Shown piece after piece: positions 53,300 to 62,092 of a stretch of 64,000 nt of DNA (position 1 is its first letter; every line of letters starts with the position of its first letter). The notes below the pieces were generated by a model. The model had not been told where the DNA came from. It made no database searches and saw only the letters and a program-made list of their open reading frames with translations. Where the stretch lies: NCBI GenBank assembly GCA_019359675.1, contig JAHHGX010000090.1, forward strand, positions 1 to 64,000, written 5' to 3'. The DNA is from Calothrix sp. FI2-JRJ7 (GTDB taxonomy: Bacteria; Cyanobacteriota; Cyanobacteriia; Cyanobacteriales; Nostocaceae). A program made the translations under genes and the position numbers.

Positions 53300-53520
53300 T
53301 CAAGGTTCTCTATATCGACCTCAATCAAATTAGACCGATTTTTAATATTTTCCATCGCCTTGAGTAACCTCTTCCGATTGGCTTCAGAAGCCATCAAGTA
53401 TGCAGTTTCATCGACCTCATAAACGACAATCTCAATTTCTTTGCCCTTAAAAGTAGCCTTTAATGCATCAAGAAAGTCTTGGTCTAGTTCGCTAGCATTT
53501 AAACGATAAGTTGTGTGCAT
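53296..53520 (-). CDS. YefM/Phd-like antitoxin
   Basis: A 74-residue protein (MHTTYRLNASELDQDFLDAL, KEIEIVVYEVDETAYLMASE, KNRSNLIEVDIENLE). The DETAYLM-x(4)-NR-x-RL pattern is typical of the antitoxins encoded just before YoeB/Txe or RelE toxins. It ends in an ATGA overlap with the broken toxin. The N-terminal part would bind the operator and the C-terminal tail would wrap the toxin. Confidence 0.75.
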   Translation of the reverse strand: MHTTYRLNASELDQDFLDALKATFKGKEIEIVVYEVDETAYLMASEANRKRLLKAMENIKNRSNLIEVDIENLE

Positions 53521-53698
53521 GATTTCAACTTTCTACTTTCTTAAAGCTATATTATAAACCACTTCTCTACTTTATACGCACTTTGATGTTGAATAAATTA
53601 ACTTACCGTCGCTCATAGTCGTTTGTCTCTTTCCCTGCTCCCCTCGTTATGGCACAATATAAAGCGATGATAAGAGAAATATAGTAAGAGGTGTAGGG

Positions 53699-54817
53699 GT
53701 GAGTTCAACTGCTCAAGCTACAGCAAACACTCGTCGTGTAGTTTTTCCATTTACAGCAATTGTCGGTCAGGAAGAGATGAAGCTGGCTTTGCTGTTGAAC
53801 GTCATTGACCCCAAAATTGGTGGTGTAATGATTATGGGAGATAGAGGAACGGGTAAGTCAACAACCATCCGCGCGTTGGCTGATTTGCTTCCAGAAATTC
53901 CCGTTGTTGAAAATGACCCGTTTAATAGTCACCCTAGTGACCCCGAATTAATGGGTGATGATGTTCGCGCGCATATACAGGAAGGAAATAATGTTTCGGT
54001 TGTGCAGCGTAAAGTGCTGATGGTCGATTTACCTTTAGGCGCCACCGAAGACCGGGTTTGCGGCACAATTGATATTGAAAAGGCTCTTTCTGAAGGTGTA
54101 AAAGCGTTTGAACCAGGATTACTCGCGAAAGCAAACAGGGGTATATTATATGTTGATGAAGTCAACTTATTAGATGACCACTTAGTTGACGTACTCCTTG
54201 ACTCAGCAGCAAGCGGTTGGAACACCGTCGAACGTGAAGGTATTTCAATTCGTCACCCTGCGCGCTTCGTACTAGTAGGTTCCGGAAACCCAGAAGAAGG
54301 TGAACTGCGTCCCCAGTTACTCGACCGTTTTGGAATGCACGCTGAAATACGCACCGTTAAAGAACCAGCACTGCGAGTCCAAATTGTCGAACAACGTTCA
54401 GAATTCGACCAAAACCCCAATCCTTTCTTAGAAAAGTACCGACCACAGCAAGAAGAATTGCAGCAACGCATCATCAACGCTCAAAATTTATTACCCTCCG
54501 TTAATATGGACTATGACCTGCGGGTAAAAATTTCTGAAGTTTGTGCCGAACTTGATGTAGATGGTTTACGGGGTGATATCGTTAGCAACCGTGCAGCAAA
54601 AGCAATTACTGCCTTTGAAGGACGCACCGAAGTAACAATTGATGATATTCGTCGCGTAATTACACTGTCTCTACGTCATCGCTTACGTAAAGACCCACTC
54701 GAATCTATCGACTCTGGCTACAAAGTCGAAAAAGTATTCGGTCGCATTTTTGGCGTCGAAATACCTGAAGATACTGCATCTAAAAACGGTACTGGTATCA
54801 AAACAGGAGTTCGATAA
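53699..54817 (+). CDS. chlI: Magnesium chelatase subunit I
   Basis: A 372-residue AAA+ ATPase that drives Mg insertion into protoporphyrin IX with ChlD and ChlH. FPFTAIVGQEEMKLALLLN starts the domain, Walker A is MIMGDRGTGKST (about 44-55), Walker B is GILYVDEVNLLDDHL, and sensor and arginine-finger regions follow (GSGNPEEGELRPQLLDRFG). CGTIDIEKAL is the chelatase-specific insertion. The start is GTG 53699, right after TAGGGG. The gene is alone on the plus strand and is followed by a repeat hairpin. Confidence 0.97.
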   Translation: MSSTAQATANTRRVVFPFTAIVGQEEMKLALLLNVIDPKIGGVMIMGDRGTGKSTTIRALADLLPEIPVVENDPFNSHPSDPELMGDDVRAHIQEGNNVSVVQRKVLMVDLPLGATEDRVCGTIDIEKALSEGVKAFEPGLLAKANRGILYVDEVNLLDDHLVDVLLDSAASGWNTVEREGISIRHPARFVLVGSGNPEEGELRPQLLDRFGMHAEIRTVKEPALRVQIVEQRSEFDQNPNPFLEKYRPQQEELQQRIINAQNLLPSVNMDYDLRVKISEVCAELDVDGLRGDIVSNRAAKAITAFEGRTEVTIDDIRRVITLSLRHRLRKDPLESIDSGYKVEKVFGRIFGVEIPEDTASKNGTGIKTGVR

Positions 54818-54819
54818 TA

Positions 54820-54888
54820 TTAGCAACGGATGAAACGGATGTAACGGATAGTTTGTGTCCATCCGTTTCATCCATGTATCCGTTGCCA
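54820..54888. repeat. AACGGATGTAACGGAT hairpin element
   Basis: AGCAACGGATGAAACGGATGTAACGGAT and its mirror CATCCGTTTCATCCATGTATCCGTTGC. It begins 3 bp after the chlI stop, so it may act as a terminator. It is a sister of 40151-40228. Confidence 0.85.
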
Positions 54889-54916
54889 AGGAGCTACACC
54901 TAAACTATTAAATCCT

Positions 54917-55216
54917 ATGCAAACTTTAAGGTATTGGTTTAGTACTTTTGTCTTAATAAGTCAATATAATCCTTATGAGTTTATAGAGAATGTGATGTTA
55001 GCGATTGCGATGATAATGATAGTCGCATCAATAATATTTCCAGCCCAAAAACCATATATGGCATTAGCGTTAAGTTTTGCAATTGGTGCAGCAATGTCAA
55101 TTTTAGTTCGCCAAGCGATTACACCTTCTCAAAGAACGCGCGTTACCAAAATCAACGCCATATTAATGCTCATCGTCAGCTTATACGGCTTCATTGATGT
55201 AATATATAACACATAA
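54917..55216 (+). CDS. Small membrane protein, 99 residues
   Basis: Three hydrophobic segments (VMLAIAMIMIVASIIFPA, PYMALALSFAIGAAMSILV, INAILMLIVSLYGFIDVIY) with short loops. AAGGAGCTACACC lies upstream, although rather far from the ATG. The family is unknown. It follows chlI by about 100 bp, separated by a hairpin. Confidence 0.6.
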   Translation: MQTLRYWFSTFVLISQYNPYEFIENVMLAIAMIMIVASIIFPAQKPYMALALSFAIGAAMSILVRQAITPSQRTRVTKINAILMLIVSLYGFIDVIYNT

Positions 55217-55217
55217 G

Positions 55218-55257
55218 ACGTAGGTTGGGTGTAGCGCAGCGCAACCCAACATTCCCA
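55218..55257. repeat. GGTTGGGTGTAGCGCAGCG...AACCCAACA repeat
   Basis: TAGGTTGGGTGTAGCGCAGCGCAACCCAACATTCCC is a compact hairpin of the GGTTGGGT family, right after the stop of the small membrane protein gene. Confidence 0.8.
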
Positions 55258-55530
55258 ACATTTATAAACAAACCGCACTCGTACACAAAGGACGCAAAGG
55301 AAGAAAAGAAGCAACCCTTAAAACTTGTCGCACATTACTGCATAAGTTGTATCATTTGCAGAAATACTGATAAGTATAAGTTCAGTAATTGGCATCCTGA
55401 TGATAGCGTTGGGAATGTTGTTGATTATAATTATTGATTGCATAAAACATAAACAACTTATGAATTTGCCTTCACCTTGATTAACATGAATCGAGATTTT
55501 AAAGTCGAAGATTAACATTTAGCGGCATCT

Positions 55531-55596
55531 TATGGCAGTGGGCATCCTTGCCCGCCCCTATGTTTAGAACGGGCAAGGATGCCCATTCCACAAGAT
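55531..55596. repeat. GGGCATCCTTGCCCG / CGGGCAAGGATGCCC inverted pair
   Basis: GTGGGCATCCTTGCCCGCCC and GGGCAAGGATGCCCATTCCACAAGAT stand head to head. It lies at the 3' end of the nucleotidyltransferase gene and is the same family as 1975-2079. Confidence 0.85.
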
Positions 55597-55597
55597 T

Positions 55598-56692
55598 TTA
55601 ATTCCACCCCTGCATTTCCACCAATTCAATACACAATTGATTAATTTGCTCTAAATCAGGTCGGTGTGGCAAAGTTGATACTTGATACACTTTGTCCATT
55701 TCCGCTACTAAATCTTCTGCCATTTTCATTACTTCTTCATAAGAGTATTTACCTTGCAATATTGCTCTTAAATCTTCACTATCTCCTGCGTCTCTTCTGT
55801 CTACAGTAATTTCTTCTGACCGTAATATTTCTAGACCACTACGTAATAAACGTATACAGTGCATTCCATGTTTAAGGTCAAAACCAGATTTGCGCTCCAT
55901 TTCGGCGCGGTCTGGGTTACGATTTTCTTGCCAGGATAAATAAGCTTTCCATTCACGTAAGGCAACTTGATAGCTTTGGCTTCTTTGTAATAGTCTAATA
56001 AAATCTTTACGGCTGTTTGTAAATTTTTGGGTTGTTTCTAATGTATCATCGGGCAAAGTATATTGTTTCAAAACGCCTTTAAAGTCTATATCGGCTGTTA
56101 AAAGGTTATATAGTTGCTCTGATTCTTCTAAAAATTCTATTTTACCGCGTATTATTAAATATAAGTATTCTAAAAATGCGTTAAGTTCTTCTTTTGAGAG
56201 TGGTTCTTCACTCTCTATTTTGAAGTCACTGGGAAGTGGTTTACTTTTGGGTGGGTTTAATAACCATTTGCGGTGACTTTCCATTTTCTTGATTTGGGCA
56301 AATGCATATCCTGAGTAAGTATGTTTCACTTTCTTGCTCAAAAATAGCTTTCTGTGTTTGATTAAGTGTTGCCCTACTTCTGTTATATATGGGTATTGCT
56401 TGAGCCATAGCAACTCTAGTACATTGGGATTGGCGCCTGACAATAACTGAATAATTTTCCGCAATTCATAAATAACAGTATCTTTGTTTCCATCTAAAAA
56501 CGGAAATATTCCGGGTTCTGTGTCCCAACCGTTTTCTTTTTGCTCAACAGTGCTAAATCCTAAATAATATTCTTTTGGCGCTATAAATACGCCTCGGTAA
56601 TCCAAATCTGAGTCAGGACGGTTTAACCCATAACCGTGACTCCCTGCCAAACCAATAAATATACTACGCTTTTCTACTTCGATACGCTTCAT
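55598..56692 (-). CDS. Nucleotidyltransferase-superfamily protein (RlaP-like)
   Basis: A 364-residue protein. The N-terminus has the pol-beta nucleotidyltransferase motif GLAGSHGYGLNRPDSDLDYRG (G-S-x(9-13)-D-x-D), followed by conserved helices and a C-terminal all-alpha domain (MEMERKSGFDLKHGMHCIRL type). This matches the COG3541/RlaP-like predicted nucleotidyltransferases, whose substrate is unknown; some are near RNA repair genes. An acidic N-terminal helix and a charged tail are ordinary. It has no partner gene. Confidence 0.85.
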   Translation of the reverse strand: MKRIEVEKRSIFIGLAGSHGYGLNRPDSDLDYRGVFIAPKEYYLGFSTVEQKENGWDTEPGIFPFLDGNKDTVIYELRKIIQLLSGANPNVLELLWLKQYPYITEVGQHLIKHRKLFLSKKVKHTYSGYAFAQIKKMESHRKWLLNPPKSKPLPSDFKIESEEPLSKEELNAFLEYLYLIIRGKIEFLEESEQLYNLLTADIDFKGVLKQYTLPDDTLETTQKFTNSRKDFIRLLQRSQSYQVALREWKAYLSWQENRNPDRAEMERKSGFDLKHGMHCIRLLRSGLEILRSEEITVDRRDAGDSEDLRAILQGKYSYEEVMKMAEDLVAEMDKVYQVSTLPHRPDLEQINQLCIELVEMQGWN

Positions 56693-57030
56693 GCTACATA
56701 TATTACACTATACCACACTACAATTATATATATAAAAAAAATCCGAGCAAGCCTAAATAAAAGCTGCTCAGACGGTTTGGTGCTGTTCTGTGTCATATAT
56801 AAATACACCCCTAATCACAACAATTACGCCAACTGTTGAAAAATAATTTAAAATATTTTTTTAAAATATTTATTGACATTACCTTGAGTACAAAATAAAA
56901 TGATAGATTGTCTGTCTAATTCCCGCTCGGAACAGGTAGACATGATAAAAGCTGGTTTGCTGAAGTCCAAAAGGAAATCTATTTGATTAACGGCGCCAGC
57001 TACCTGTACGGCAACACATAGGACAATTTC
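56693..57030. other. Upstream region of rplU
   Basis: 338 bp without a gene. From about 56908 the sequence has mixed base composition with a GGCGCC site and probably forms the rplU leader. No clear ribosomal-protein-type leader structure was identified. The 56720-56880 part is extremely AT-rich and may carry the promoter. Confidence 0.4.
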
Positions 57031-57438
57031 ATGACTTACGCAATTATTGAAACTGGTGGCAAGCAAGTGCGTGTTGAGCCAGGTCGTTTCTACGATATCG
57101 AACTGCTTACTGCTCAACCTGATGAGAAAATTAGTATTGATGCGGTTTTATTAGTACAACACGATGGTAATGTGACTGTAGGACAGCCTACAGTTGAAGG
57201 CGCCGTTGTCGAAGGCACTGTGATGCGGCATTTTCGTGACCGCAAAGTGCTTGTCTATAAAATGAAGCCTAAGAAGAAAACCCGTAAAAAACGCGGTCAC
57301 CGTCAGGAAGTTACTCGTCTGATGATTGATTCGATTAGTATGAATGGGTCGGTATTAGCAGCAGCACAAGCACAAGCTGCTGACTCAGAAGCTTCAACTG
57401 ATGCTGTGGCCGAAACTGAGGCGCCTGTTGCAGAATAA
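57031..57438 (+). CDS. rplU: 50S ribosomal protein L21
   Basis: A 135-residue L21 ([40 protein letters not shown]) that binds 23S rRNA. The C-terminal 30 residues ([19 protein letters not shown] and on) are an Ala/Glu-rich extension beyond the bacterial core. It is followed by rpmA after 33 bp, the universal rplU-rpmA order. Confidence 0.97.
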   Translation: MTYAIIETGGKQVRVEPGRFYDIELLTAQPDEKISIDAVLLVQHDGNVTVGQPTVEGAVVEGTVMRHFRDRKVLVYKMKPKKKTRKKRGHRQEVTRLMIDSISMNGSVLAAAQAQAADSEASTDAVAETEAPVAE

Positions 57439-57471
57439 TTAAAGAGAGATAATACAGAAAAAGAGGACATC

Positions 57472-57741
57472 ATGGCTAGTAAGAAAGGTACTGGTAGTAC
57501 TCGGAACGGACGCGACTCTAATGCACAGCGACTAGGTGTAAAACGTTACGGTGGTCAAACTGTGCGCGCAGGCAATATTTTAGTTCGTCAGCGTGGTACA
57601 AAATTTCACCCTGGTAACAACGTTGGTATCGGTAGTGATGATACTTTGTTTGCCTTAATTGATGGCATTGTCACATTCGAGAGAAAAGGCAAAACCCGCA
57701 AGAAAGTCAGCATTTACCCAGCAGAAGCAGTAGGCTGTTAA
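57472..57741 (+). CDS. rpmA: 50S ribosomal protein L27
   Basis: An 89-residue L27 ([40 protein letters not shown]). Its N-terminal tail reaches the peptidyl transferase centre. AAAAAGAGGACATC gives a good ribosome binding site. It is co-transcribed with rplU. A perfect 30-bp palindrome 16 bp past the stop may form the terminator. Confidence 0.98.
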   Translation: MASKKGTGSTRNGRDSNAQRLGVKRYGGQTVRAGNILVRQRGTKFHPGNNVGIGSDDTLFALIDGIVTFERKGKTRKKVSIYPAEAVGC

Positions 57742-57757
57742 TTCAAATTGGCGCCCA

Positions 57758-57787
57758 TGTAGAGACGTTACATGTAACGTCTCTACA
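57758..57787. repeat. Perfect 30-bp palindrome
   Basis: TGTAGAGACGTTACA with its exact complement half. It overlaps by 5 bp the stop region of the minus-strand gene at 57783 and sits between two convergent genes. Confidence 0.95.
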
Positions 57788-58214
57788 ATATAAACCTATT
57801 AATAAATACACCCATCGCTAAACCCGTCATGGCGATGAATAATAAGGTCGCAAACGTGTCTATATAACGAAACCCAGCCATTTGAAAGTCTATTCGCACC
57901 AAAATGGTAGCAGATGCGACAAGTAAGGAATCGAGAAATAATCTAAACCAGGAAATCATCAAAAATAGCGCAAATGCACCCAAAACTGAAATGCCGAAAG
58001 TACGGGTGTTAGATTTAAATATAAAATTCGAGTAAAAATTAATCTTTGTCCAAGGAGTGGCTAGGGCGCCAATAACTAAAATAATTGTAGGTATAATTGC
58101 AAACCAAGCAACGGGGGGTAGACGCTCTTGTGACATTACCCAACCTAGAGAACAGTAGGTAAGTAACGCTAACGTCAGGGAAACCCACGGAATTCTTTTG
58201 ATGACTGACATCAT
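57783..58214 (-). CDS. Hypothetical membrane protein, 143 residues
   Basis: Four hydrophobic segments (VSLTLALLTYCSLGWVM; VAWFAIIPTIILVIGALA; TFGISVLGAFALFLMISWFR; FATLLFIAMTGLAMGVFI). The family is not recognised; it looks like an ordinary cyanobacterial inner-membrane protein. The start may be either Met of MMSVIKR. It is divergent from cruF. Confidence 0.65.
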   Translation of the reverse strand: MMSVIKRIPWVSLTLALLTYCSLGWVMSQERLPPVAWFAIIPTIILVIGALATPWTKINFYSNFIFKSNTRTFGISVLGAFALFLMISWFRLFLDSLLVASATILVRIDFQMAGFRYIDTFATLLFIAMTGLAMGVFINRFIL

Positions 58215-58391
58215 ACTAATAATCCAACCTCTGCGTGGCTACTACTCCTCAATTATCGACCCTAATTTGCGCCTAAAATACACACGATTCGGTAAAATAG
58301 CAAAAATTTTATTATAAAGTAGTTAAATATTTTCTTAAACATTTGTAAACTGTTAGCAGCTAAGTAACGCGAGTTACATCTTTTAAGGGAT

Positions 58392-59294
58392 ATGATGAAA
58401 CAGCTTGTTATCGCCGAGCGCGTATGTTTAACGGGTCATATACTGTCTAAAGCTTTTGGGCTAGCAGGCATTTTGCTGGTTATACCACACGCCGAGAAGA
58501 TTTTGAATTTTGGCGAAGTTGGTCAAACAGCTATGCAACTGAGCATGGCTAATGGCGGCGTAGTTGACATTATTTTTGGTACTGTAGCTGTCTCGATTTT
58601 CGCATTTAGGACTTTGGGATGGCAAACTTGGCTTTCATTCATGGTGCCAGCAGTATTGATATCAGTCAGCAGTGAGTTACTGGGAACGGGAACTGGGTTT
58701 CCTTTCGGTGACTATCATTATTTGAATGGCTTGGGCTACAAAATTGCTGAACTTGTGCCCTTTACGATTCCTTTGTCGTGGTTCTATGTGGGATTATCAG
58801 CGTATCTTGTTGCCCGCGCGGGGTTAGGAGTTGCCAAAAATCCAACTATTCTACGTCAAGTTGGCGCCGTATTATTAGGAGCAGTGCTATTTACAAGCTG
58901 GGACTTCGCACTGGAACCAGCTATGAGTCAAACATCGTTACCGTTTTGGTTTTGGGATCAAGCGGGGGCATTTTATGGAACTCCCTACCAAAATTATGCA
59001 GGTTGGTTTGGTACTAGTACAGTCTTTATGACAGTCGCAGCACTGTTGTGGCGTAATAATCCTGTAAAATTAGAGTCTAAACAACTCAACGTTCCAATGA
59101 TAGTTTACTTGAGTAACTATGCTTTTGCCGCTGGACTTAGCTTAGGTGCAGGATTTGTTGTTCCTGTCTCGTTAGGTTTTATTACAGGAGTTATACCAGC
59201 AGTACTACTGTGGTGGAAAGCTGTTACACAAGACTCAACACCATCTGCTGCAACCGAAGTAACTAAAGTTGCTACCGCTGTCGGCGCCAAATAA
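58392..59294 (+). CDS. cruF: Carotenoid 1',2'-hydratase CruF
   Basis: A 300-residue membrane protein with about seven spans. In cyanobacteria CruF hydrates gamma-carotene at C-1', a step toward myxol. SSELLGTGTGFPFGDYHYLN and PFTIPLSWFYVGLSAYLVAR hold the family motifs, with conserved acidic and Tyr residues; TSWDFALEPAMS carries the conserved D...E pair. It is followed after 58 bp by cruG, the next enzyme, an arrangement known in other cyanobacteria. Confidence 0.9.
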   Translation: MMKQLVIAERVCLTGHILSKAFGLAGILLVIPHAEKILNFGEVGQTAMQLSMANGGVVDIIFGTVAVSIFAFRTLGWQTWLSFMVPAVLISVSSELLGTGTGFPFGDYHYLNGLGYKIAELVPFTIPLSWFYVGLSAYLVARAGLGVAKNPTILRQVGAVLLGAVLFTSWDFALEPAMSQTSLPFWFWDQAGAFYGTPYQNYAGWFGTSTVFMTVAALLWRNNPVKLESKQLNVPMIVYLSNYAFAAGLSLGAGFVVPVSLGFITGVIPAVLLWWKAVTQDSTPSAATEVTKVATAVGAK

Positions 59295-59301
59295 TAAGTA
59301 A

Positions 59302-59319
59302 GGTGGGCACTGCCCACCC
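59302..59319. repeat. GGTGGGCACTGCCCACC palindrome
   Basis: Lies between cruF and cruG; one base differs from the copy at 5649-5669. It may fold in the shared transcript. Confidence 0.7.
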
Positions 59320-59352
59320 GAAAGCTACACTGTTCTCACAACTTCCTTATCA

Positions 59353-60582
59353 ATGCCCAATTTTTTACCAATAGTAAGTGCTGTTGCGCTTTTATTGCTG
59401 TTGATTCAATTACCAGCGTTTGCTATTCTACTATCGCGTTTACTTAAAGGTCCCCGTCGTACCCCTCCTTTGGCGCCACAAAAACCCACGCTTGATATTT
59501 TGGGTAGCGTTAGCGTGGTAGTCCCTACACTTAATGAAGCTGAACGTATTAGTCCACTACTTGCTGGTTTAAGTCGGCAAAGTTATGAACTTCGAGAAGT
59601 TATTGTAGTTGATAGTAATTCAAAAGACGGAACTCCTGAGCTAGTTAAAGCAGCGCAAAAATTAGACCCTAGGTTTCGTGTTATAACAGATGACCCTTTA
59701 CCTACTGGTTGGGTTGGTCGTCCGTGGGCATTACATAGCGGTTGGGAGCAAACATCTAATTCTAGTACTTGGTTTCTGGGTATGGACGCTGATACACAAC
59801 CCCATCCTGGTTTAATTGCTAGTTTAGTTCACACTGCTGTGAAGAGTGAATATGACTTAATATCACTTTCACCGCAATTTATTCTTAAGTATCCTGGTGA
59901 ATGTTGGTTACAACCAGCATTATTAATGACATTACTTTATCGCTTTGACCCTGCTGGAATCACAACAGACCAGCCAGAGCGAGTTATGGCAAATGGGCAG
60001 TGTTTTTTGTGTCGTCGCGCAGTGTTAGAAGCAGTCGGTGGTTATACTAGCTCGCGAAGTTCTTTTTGTGACGATGTGACTTTAGCACGTCATATTGCTG
60101 CTTCTGGTTTCAAAGTTGGTTTTATGGATGGTGCCAAAGTTTTGAAGGTGCGAATGTACGAAGGCGCCGTTGAAACATGGAATGAATGGGGTCGTAGCCT
60201 TGACCTCAAAGATGCTTCAAACCGCGCACAAACTTGGGGTGATATTTGGTTACTTGCTTCCGTACAAGGTTTACCAATTTTGATTCTTTCTTTATTTCTC
60301 GCATTAGGTACATTATTTGGTAGAGGCGCCTCCCTAAGCAGTTACATTCAAACTAATTTAGTTGAAAATTATCCAATTACACTTTTGCTATTGTTGAATT
60401 TATTGTTGGTAGTAATTAGATTTGGTATGCTGTTTGCAATAGCACCTTCATACGACCGCAGTCAAGCTTCTTCAAATTGGTTATTTTGGTTATCACCTTT
60501 TGCTGACCCTTTGGCAGTGTTACGAATAATTCTATCAGCTTTACAAAAACCGAAAAAATGGCGTGGAAGAAGTTATGATTAA
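59353..60582 (+). CDS. cruG: 2'-O-glycosyltransferase CruG
   Basis: A 409-residue GT2-family glycosyltransferase with an N-terminal membrane segment (IVSAVALLLLLIQLPAFAIL) and C-terminal spans. SVVVPTLNEAERI (about residue 54) and IVVDSNSKDGTPEL bind the nucleotide sugar; GMDADTQPHP holds the DxD metal site; a Q/RxxRW-like segment may lie near EWGRSL. In cyanobacteria it attaches a sugar to the 2'-OH of myxol-type carotenoids. Co-transcribed with cruF. Confidence 0.9.
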   Translation: MPNFLPIVSAVALLLLLIQLPAFAILLSRLLKGPRRTPPLAPQKPTLDILGSVSVVVPTLNEAERISPLLAGLSRQSYELREVIVVDSNSKDGTPELVKAAQKLDPRFRVITDDPLPTGWVGRPWALHSGWEQTSNSSTWFLGMDADTQPHPGLIASLVHTAVKSEYDLISLSPQFILKYPGECWLQPALLMTLLYRFDPAGITTDQPERVMANGQCFLCRRAVLEAVGGYTSSRSSFCDDVTLARHIAASGFKVGFMDGAKVLKVRMYEGAVETWNEWGRSLDLKDASNRAQTWGDIWLLASVQGLPILILSLFLALGTLFGRGASLSSYIQTNLVENYPITLLLLLNLLLVVIRFGMLFAIAPSYDRSQASSNWLFWLSPFADPLAVLRIILSALQKPKKWRGRSYD

Positions 60583-60609
60583 ATAAGGGGCTGTAACACC
60601 CCAAAAAAT

Positions 60610-61506
60610 TCATTCTTCTTCTCCTTTATCTCCACGTTCAAGTTCCCAAAGAATTTGATTACCTTCTCTACGAACACGGGAGACAACCCAATTTCGCCAG
60701 CGCCACTGATCTCCACGACTGGTAACAGCGCTGGCATGAACATCCATTAAATCAGCTAGTTCAGAACTGGTTATTAAATAACCTTTTTCAGCAATTTCAT
60801 CGGCGATACGAAGGGTATCAACGAGGTTGCGAAGTTGCGTTACCCGCATTTCGCGTGGTATCTCTTCATTAGTATGGTTGCTCGCAGAGGAGATAGAAGC
60901 ATCTATCATGGTGTTATCGGGGGCAATATCGACGTCACTGGTCATTTCGTTAATTATGGTCGAGTTTGCCTTTATTTCAGACGCATTTGCTACACAAACT
61001 TTCGTTTTTACATCGAAAGCAATAGCTTCTGCATCTTGGCTTTGCTTTAATGCTGGCACTTTTCCAGCCGCATAAGCCCGCGCAATGGTATCGCACCTTT
61101 CGTTACCTATATTACCAGCATGACCTCGAACATGTTCCCATCTAACCTTACGGCTGTTAAGTCCGTCAAGAATTTCGAGTAAATCTTGATTCTGAACTGG
61201 TTTACCATCAGCTTTCTTCCAACCCTTCTTTTTCCAGCTTTTTACCCACTTTGTAACGCAATTGATTAAATACTCACTATCGGTGTACAAAGTAATAGGG
61301 TAACTTTGCCCTGACGCTTCCAAATATTGAAGTGCTGCAATGGCAGCTTGCATTTCCATCCTGTTATTCGTTGTTTGACGACAACCATCTCCAAGTTCAT
61401 GAACCGAACCATCATCAAAATAAACCACTACACCCCAACCTCCTGGCCCGGGATTCCCTGTACAGGCGCCGTCTGTGTATATACTCTCAATTGTTAATGA
61501 AGCCAT
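60610..61506 (-). CDS. rnhA: Ribonuclease HI with C-terminal helical extension
   Basis: 298 residues. The N-terminal 150 form RNase HI with the DEDD set: YTDGACTGNPGPGGW (first Asp), NNRMEMQAAI (Glu), YTDSEYLINC (Asp), WEHVRGHAGNIGNERCDTIA (His and last Asp). After a linker of about 60 residues comes a second domain (MRVTQLRNLVDTLRIADEIA; YLITSSELADLMDVHASAVT) that looks like a winged-helix or DNA/RNA-binding fold. The same two-domain form occurs in other Nostocales, as recalled. It is convergent with cruG. Confidence 0.9.
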   Translation of the reverse strand: MASLTIESIYTDGACTGNPGPGGWGVVVYFDDGSVHELGDGCRQTTNNRMEMQAAIAALQYLEASGQSYPITLYTDSEYLINCVTKWVKSWKKKGWKKADGKPVQNQDLLEILDGLNSRKVRWEHVRGHAGNIGNERCDTIARAYAAGKVPALKQSQDAEAIAFDVKTKVCVANASEIKANSTIINEMTSDVDIAPDNTMIDASISSASNHTNEEIPREMRVTQLRNLVDTLRIADEIAEKGYLITSSELADLMDVHASAVTSRGDQWRWRNWVVSRVRREGNQILWELERGDKGEEE

Positions 61507-61596
61507 AAGTTAAATAAAATAGTTACTTTCCCAAAGGGGCAACAGAAAAAAATATTATCCTTCTAATTTAGAGCTACTTACTAATAACATATTTCT

Positions 61597-62082
61597 TTAC
61601 ATTGTAGGTTGGGTGGAGGAACGGAACCCAACATCATCAAAAGCTTGATTAATCAACCTTTGCCAAACCGGAGACGGTTCCCAAAGCTTATTTAAATCTA
61701 ATTTCGCCTCTTCTTCACTGGCGCCTAAACAAATTCGTCGATAAAGGTAAACAAAAACAGATACCCTCTTATTCGCAGCGCAATGAACAAAAATTTTCTT
61801 ATTTTGATTCGCCTTCATAACCTCAAAAAAAGAATGTAAATTCTCTAATGTAGGATTATCCCATATAACAGGAATATGTATATACTCCATTCCGCGCGCT
61901 TCAATGATTTCTTTTTCGTTGGGTAAAGCATTAGGAGAATCAACTAGTGCTAAATTAACCACGACTTGATACCCAGCTTGTTTAATTGCATCAAATTGTT
62001 CTACTGTCGCTTGTCCAGAAGTTGCGATTGCATCAGATATTTGTAAATAATTATATATCTCTTTCAGATTTTGTTTCGACAT
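61597..62082 (-). CDS. Dual-specificity/tyrosine phosphatase-like protein (HCAANKR)
   Basis: A 161-residue protein with a cysteine-phosphatase fold (IFVHCAANKRVSVFVYLYRR). The active-site loop is H-C-A-A-N-K-R, so Cys and Arg are four residues apart instead of the usual five; the related HCAANxRVS form is known in small bacterial phosphatase-like proteins. NLALVDSPNALPNEKEIIEA precedes it. The last ten residues (FRSSTQPTM end) are encoded by a GGTTGGGT repeat (61603-61632), so the natural C-terminus has been replaced or extended. Confidence 0.75.
   Translation of the reverse strand: MSKQNLKEIYNYLQISDAIATSGQATVEQFDAIKQAGYQVVVNLALVDSPNALPNEKEIIEARGMEYIHIPVIWDNPTLENLHSFFEVMKANQNKKIFVHCAANKRVSVFVYLYRRICLGASEEEAKLDLNKLWEPSPVWQRLINQAFDDVGFRSSTQPTM
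61603..61632. repeat. GGTTGGGTGGAGGAACGGAACC repeat inside gene 3' end
   Basis: GTAGGTTGGGTGGAGGAACGGAACCCAACA, the same family as 50760-50844 and 51892-51993. It lies within the coding frame of the phosphatase-like gene. Confidence 0.85.
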
Positions 62083-62092
62083 ATATCCTTAA

